DNA of 10,835 nt from Bacteroidales bacterium (lineage in GTDB: Bacteria; Bacteroidota; Bacteroidia; Bacteroidales; Paludibacteraceae), in contig CAAFXN010000090.1 in NCBI GenBank assembly GCA_900766775.1, forward strand, positions 1 to 10,835. The letters run 5' to 3'. Made by a program: the position numbers and the translations under genes. Below, piece by piece: positions 8,501-10,835 of this stretch (its first letter is position 1; each line of letters begins with the position of its first letter). The notes below the pieces were generated by a model. That model was given only the letters and a program-made list of their open reading frames with translations. It made no database searches and was not told the DNA's origin.

Positions 8501-8673
8501 CGCAGAAAGTGCGCGGGGGCGAGATGATTCGTGTGGTGAGCGATGTGCCCTGTCAGGTGGTGTGTTACAGCCCGATGGGGGTACGCCTGCTGACTCAAGA
8601 GGTCGGCGCAGGGCAGACGGATGTGGTTATCGCGCTGCCGACGGGAATATACGTGGTGATAATTGAGAATTAA
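5581..8673 (+). CDS. Large secreted adhesin-like protein: jelly-roll, Fn3, PKD, T9SS type A tail
   Basis: This 1030-residue protein looks like a T9SS-exported surface adhesin. Residues 1-20 are a signal peptide (cleavage near LFAQ). Then come a MAM/jelly-roll-like domain (about 27-217, ending ACVDNIQLV) and an Fn3 domain (222-310, VEVSW to YNFRVRGIC). A second jelly-roll-like domain (313-535) carries WKDWTTVGLHL and HFGYAYYTIDC, a pattern seen in many Bacteroidota adhesins. An Ig-like segment (536-605) and a PKD domain (606-700, with WDFGDG at 650-655 and THVFP) follow. Next are two short repeats beginning DTTVCEGETV and DTVVCYGDTL (about 701-808) and an Ig-like segment with YQWYEDG (883-962). 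Residues 968-1029 form a type A C-terminal sorting domain (VRGGEMIRVVSD, CYSPMGVRLL, ALPTGIYVV). Many cysteines fit an oxidised extracellular protein. The type A tail is normally cleaved by PorU and exchanged for A-LPS attachment. It is the first gene of the operon; the OmpA-type gene starts 68 bases after its stop. Its ligand is unknown and no enzymatic motif was seen. Confidence 0.88.
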   Translation: MKRIGISGLFLVLSLGLFAQRAHQVSIPYMMGFEQEGTDSLELADEWVLNTGAAADKCLDRWAVGSHIASDGSRSLYVVDTLGDLGFCHKANLQFAYRDMVLPVGSYYLSFDWLNAGNEQNVLYVGLVSYTDESKGPVTLIKASTTTGVLPTTLLNGTCSGPLYGQKKWQQFLFPYSINVDSAAAATQTYRLYVAWGNRGGRKTDDFGACVDNIQLVDARCVAPYDVEVQSLACDTVEVSWKGGADSYIVQYRRQGGRWLNLAYDPTAGNKVLLEGLSEGSYNFRVRGICHDTEGNEMYSAFTAYQGDYIVYCPDLHCVPYFDLDAAGVRCTYGDLEYDSWNEDAPYQNEGKIDYGIASEWSRHTTCWDKTLTDPNTGGALSLVPENAVASVRLGNPRFGGETEAVTYTMEVTEDMTILLLQYAVVLQDPAHDSKSQPRFTLEIKDETGADIDYTCGYVSFVADSTREGWHTYNDPKLFGTVTWKDWTTVGLHLEKYVGKTITIRLATYDCTEEGHFGYAYYTIDCVSASIETSGCGADNQVRASAPDGFNYEWRRNGEETVLGTTQEVELSTSDSAVYVCTLTNKELPDCQFDLSVLVMPRYPIPEVSWMADPHDCKNIVVFKDKSFVRTISGGKAHDHYGERTDGRIWDFGDGVQSDKAEVTHVFPAEGGSFQVHLATWLGEAREGSCYVDTVITIKLPPIMDTEIVIDTTVCEGETVNMRSYGGMIYSETGDYEMEKQLPNGCQQHTTLHMVVLPFVPTEIDTVVCYGDTLTMDGHVYEPREDGLLEIVYPREPCDSVVRVSVRYAEPLLPEIDITQMGDSLEAAIVLIGGTGYTYYRIDDGAPQSDTQLLMAEAGEYVFAFYNEYGCAVERMVQVESPCLRDMIFQRWNDLLSLKNAEYNGGLQLVDYQWYEDGVLLEGETKSYYYAVDGLKMGSRYHCAVHLADGSAQETCEYTAVDLMNSTSEAGASPQKVRGGEMIRVVSDVPCQVVCYSPMGVRLLTQEVGAGQTDVVIALPTGIYVVIIEN

Positions 8674-8701
8674 GAATTAAGAATTTAGAATTAAGAATTA
8701 T
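8667..8701 (+). repeat. Five 7-base tandem repeats (GAATTAA) spanning a stop codon
   Basis: The units are GAATTAA (8667-8673), GAATTAA (8674-8680), GAATTTA (8681-8687), GAATTAA (8688-8694) and GAATTAT (8695-8701). The first unit holds the last codon (AAT) and stop (TAA) of the adhesin gene. The remaining 8702-8740 shows no promoter and no terminator, so read-through into the OmpA-type gene is likely. Confidence 0.88.
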
Positions 8702-8740
8702 GAGTGCGTATGCTCTAACTATACTGACCACGGATAACGA

Positions 8741-10408
8741 ATGAAACGATTGCTATACATAGTGTTGAGCCTTGTGCTGGTGGTGCCTTCCTCCTTAGGT
8801 GCCCCCAAGAAAAGCAAAGGCAAACCTTGGTACACCAAGGGTGATGATTTCTACCACGTGAGCGTATATGGCGGAGCCGGCTACTCGGGCTTGGTGGGCA
8901 ACTATACCTCACAATCTTTCGGCTCGGGAAGCCGCCTATCGGGGCAGTTCGACTATACGATGCAAGGCGGTGGCGGTCTGCTCGCGGGCGTGGCGTGGGA
9001 GCAGCACCACAAGCGGTTTGTCTATTCCGTGGGTCCTGAGATACGCTTGCTGACCAATGTGAGCAAGATAGGCTTGTCGGTGGATGTGCCGCGCGATGAC
9101 TATCCAACGATGATGCAGCATTATCGCTTCTCTCGGCTGCGCGAGACGGAAACGATAGGGCAGGTAATGGTGCCGTTGCTTTTCGGAGCGCAGTTTGAAC
9201 GCTACTATTTCCTTGCCGGTGCCAAGGTCGGTTTCTCCTTCGCGGGCGGCAGTAGGCAGCGCGGCGGTCTCAAGACCGGCGTGTCTGACCCGCAGGCGAT
9301 TGAGGAATGGAGCGAACTGCAAGCCCACTCGATAGTGAGCACGGAGGATATGTACGAACACCCGTTGTACGAGGGTGATGGCAAAGCCATGCATTCGTGG
9401 GGGCTGGATGTGGCTCTCTCGGCGGAGTTTGGCGTGAACCTCAATGAGTTCTTTTCCTCGGAATGGAACGAGGCAAATGAGCAACGCAACCGTCCGTGGC
9501 GGATGCGGGCTTCTGTGTTTATTGACTATGGTCTGCCCTTGTTGTCCGCCGCCTCGGCTACTCCGCTTCCATTGGCGGAGGTAGGACCTATCAACGAGTT
9601 GTACGGTGCTACGGATAAGGGCATGCTTACGACTCATAGTGTGCATAGTTCCACGTTTGCGGACAAAGCACTCAGTTCGCTGCTGGTGGGCGTGAAGTTC
9701 ACGGCGTTGCTCCAACTGAATAAGCAGAAAGTGCCCAACCCGCGCATCTATTTCCAAGTAACCGATACGCTGAATCGTCCTACGCGACAGTTGGCGAGGG
9801 TGGAGATTCGCGATGTGGATAAGCCGAAACGGAAGACGGTGGTGAAGAACATGAAGCAGAACGGCACCTTGTCGGCTCGGTTCGCCGCCGGCAACTACGC
9901 GATGGTAGCCAAAGCCGACGGATACCTGCCCAGCGACCACGCGGGCGATACCCTGTTCCTCTCCCATAAGAAGGATATGGATACGGTGCTGTTTGTCCTA
10001 TTGCCGGAGCCGCCCAAGCCGATAGAGGTAGTCCCGCCTGTGGAAGCGATAAAACCGATGGACCCGCCGGTGTTCGTTTTCCATCATATCTATTTCGCGC
10101 TTAACCGCACGGAGATACTGGAGACTTCGGGCGAAGACTTGCAGACGCTATATACCTTCCTTACGGATAATCCCACGCTGCGTATCTTGATAACCGGTCA
10201 TACCGATTCGCAAGGCTCTGAGGCGTACAACCAACGCTTGTCGGAAGGACGTGCGGCGAGCGTGAAGAATGCGATGGTGGAGCGCGGGATAGACCCGAAC
10301 CGCATTGTAACGGCGGGTAAGGGCGAGAGCGAACCGATAGATACCAATGCTACCGCCGAAGGAAGGCAGAACAACCGACGGGTGGAAGTAGCGATAATAG
10401 AAGAATAA
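8741..10408 (+). CDS. Outer-membrane beta-barrel protein with CRD-like and OmpA C-terminal domains
   Basis: This 555-residue protein probably spans the outer membrane and holds the peptidoglycan. Its signal peptide ends near SSLGA (residues 17-21). Residues 36-325 have alternating, aromatic- and glycine-rich strands (VSVYGGAGYSG, FVYSVGPEIRLL, YFLAGAKVGFSF, SLLVGVKFTALL), as in an outer-membrane barrel. Residues 334-420 form a small beta domain resembling a carboxypeptidase regulatory-like or PEGA fold (ARVEIRDVD, GNYAMVAKADGYLPS). A proline-rich linker (422-443) leads to an OmpA C-terminal domain (447-555) with ITGHTDSQGS, YNQRLSEGRAASV and GRQNNRRVEV. D489 and R504 match the E. coli OmpA residues D241 and R256 that bind diaminopimelate. 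The T9SS protein PorE also has a CRD followed by OmpA-C, but with TPR and beta-propeller domains in front, so this is not a standard PorE. It lies between two related secreted proteins, with only 17 bases to the next gene, which suggests a shared job. ATG 8741 is preceded by no strong Shine-Dalgarno site. Confidence 0.85.
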   Translation: MKRLLYIVLSLVLVVPSSLGAPKKSKGKPWYTKGDDFYHVSVYGGAGYSGLVGNYTSQSFGSGSRLSGQFDYTMQGGGGLLAGVAWEQHHKRFVYSVGPEIRLLTNVSKIGLSVDVPRDDYPTMMQHYRFSRLRETETIGQVMVPLLFGAQFERYYFLAGAKVGFSFAGGSRQRGGLKTGVSDPQAIEEWSELQAHSIVSTEDMYEHPLYEGDGKAMHSWGLDVALSAEFGVNLNEFFSSEWNEANEQRNRPWRMRASVFIDYGLPLLSAASATPLPLAEVGPINELYGATDKGMLTTHSVHSSTFADKALSSLLVGVKFTALLQLNKQKVPNPRIYFQVTDTLNRPTRQLARVEIRDVDKPKRKTVVKNMKQNGTLSARFAAGNYAMVAKADGYLPSDHAGDTLFLSHKKDMDTVLFVLLPEPPKPIEVVPPVEAIKPMDPPVFVFHHIYFALNRTEILETSGEDLQTLYTFLTDNPTLRILITGHTDSQGSEAYNQRLSEGRAASVKNAMVERGIDPNRIVTAGKGESEPIDTNATAEGRQNNRRVEVAIIEE

Positions 10409-10424
10409 TTAGGAATTAGGAATT
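10407..10424 (+). repeat. AATTAGG repeats at the next gene junction
   Basis: AATTAGG occurs at 10407-10413 and 10414-10420 and a part copy (AATT) at 10421-10424, followed by C and the ATG at 10426. The unit differs by one base from the phase-shifted repeat at 8667-8701 (AATTAAG). It overlaps the stop codon of the OmpA-type gene. The AGGA at 10411-10414, 11 bases before the ATG, or at 10418-10421, 4 bases before it, could serve as a Shine-Dalgarno site. Confidence 0.7.
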
Positions 10425-10425
10425 C

Positions 10426-10835
10426 ATGAAGAAGCATTTTTCCTGCTATATTGTATGGATGGCATTGTTGCTCACCAATAGGGCATTGGCAGCCACATCC
10501 TATTTATGCGATTTTGAGTCGCCGACCGAGCAGACCGCATGGCAACTGAATGTGCTGGTGAAACCGGCTGATTTGGAAAACCAATGGAAGATAGGTCGCG
10601 CGGGGCAGTTTGGCGTGGATGGTAGCGCGGGACTGTACGTCGCCTCCTCGGCGGCAGATACGGCGGTGTATGCTGCTACAGAGGCAATGTTCACGTTGGC
10701 TTATCGCGACATAGAGTTGGAGCAAGGAACCTATATGCTGACAATGGATTATCGGTTATTGGGTACCGCGGCGGCTCAGATGAAGGTATGGTGGTTGCCG
10801 CAGGATGTGCTTATCTCGGGTCGCACGGGGAGTTC
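10426..10835 (+). CDS. Secreted adhesin-like protein, 3'-truncated, related to the 5581 protein
   Basis: An open frame starts at ATG 10426 and runs off the window end without a stop (136 full codons). The first 22 residues (MKKHFSCYIVWMALLLTNRALA) form a signal peptide. The rest aligns with the first jelly-roll-like domain of the 5581 protein: DFE matches GFE, DGSAGLYV matches DGSRSLYV, LAYRDIELEQGTYMLTMDY matches FAYRDMVLPVGSYYLSFDW. It therefore begins a second multidomain surface protein of the same type. It starts 17 bases after the OmpA-type gene, so it belongs to the same operon. Downstream domains and any T9SS tail lie outside the window, so the exact type cannot be decided. Confidence 0.85.
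   Translation, partial: MKKHFSCYIVWMALLLTNRALAATSYLCDFESPTEQTAWQLNVLVKPADLENQWKIGRAGQFGVDGSAGLYVASSAADTAVYAATEAMFTLAYRDIELEQGTYMLTMDYRLLGTAAAQMKVWWLPQDVLISGRTGS

Noticed and set aside
7624..8598. Reverse-strand open frame (324 codons) opposite the adhesin C-terminal half
   Set aside because: Same reasons: it is fully covered by PKD, Ig-like and sorting-domain coding sequence on the + strand, and no promoter or signal was seen for it.
8936..9967. Reverse-strand open frame (343 codons) opposite the OmpA-type gene
   Set aside because: It is the shadow of a gene with clear domains on the + strand; its translation shows low-complexity Arg/His-rich sequence and no family motif.

Overview
This window looks like a contig end from a member of the Bacteroidota, most likely the order Bacteroidales; I cannot place the genus. 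The evidence is a type IX secretion system (T9SS) plug protein, secreted proteins with C-terminal T9SS-type tails, and two promoters that match the Bacteroidota pattern (TTTG, 20-base spacer, TAnnTTTG). Shine-Dalgarno sites are weak or absent. The first 21 bases are the tail of an Illumina TruSeq read-2 adapter, so they are a library artefact and not genome sequence.

Layout, all on the + strand. 22-1311: the T9SS plug protein, missing only its first codons. 1332-3002: a YidE/YbjL/AspT-type transporter with two cytoplasmic RCK_C domains, in a likely two-gene unit with the plug. 3003-3256: a non-coding leader with short repeats, a clear promoter and a terminator-like hairpin inside the 5' UTR. 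3257-5368: a 703-residue repetitive secreted protein with a short T9SS-like tail, more A+T-rich to the eye than its neighbours, followed by a strong terminator. 5521-5552: a second promoter. It drives an apparent operon of a 1030-residue multidomain adhesin (5581-8673), an outer-membrane beta-barrel/CRD/OmpA-C protein (8741-10408), and a second secreted protein (10426 to the window end, truncated) whose N-terminal region resembles that of the 1030-residue adhesin.

The common theme is cell-surface export. The plug is a core T9SS part, and the 3257 and 5581 proteins look like T9SS substrates. The OmpA-type protein lies between two related secreted proteins and could anchor or organise them at the outer membrane, which is an inference from gene order. 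The most interesting points are the adhesin-barrel-adhesin operon, the matched promoter-leaders with homopolymers in their spacers, the leader hairpin, and the 7-base repeats at the operon junctions. I found no tRNA, rRNA, CRISPR array, insertion sequence or phage gene.
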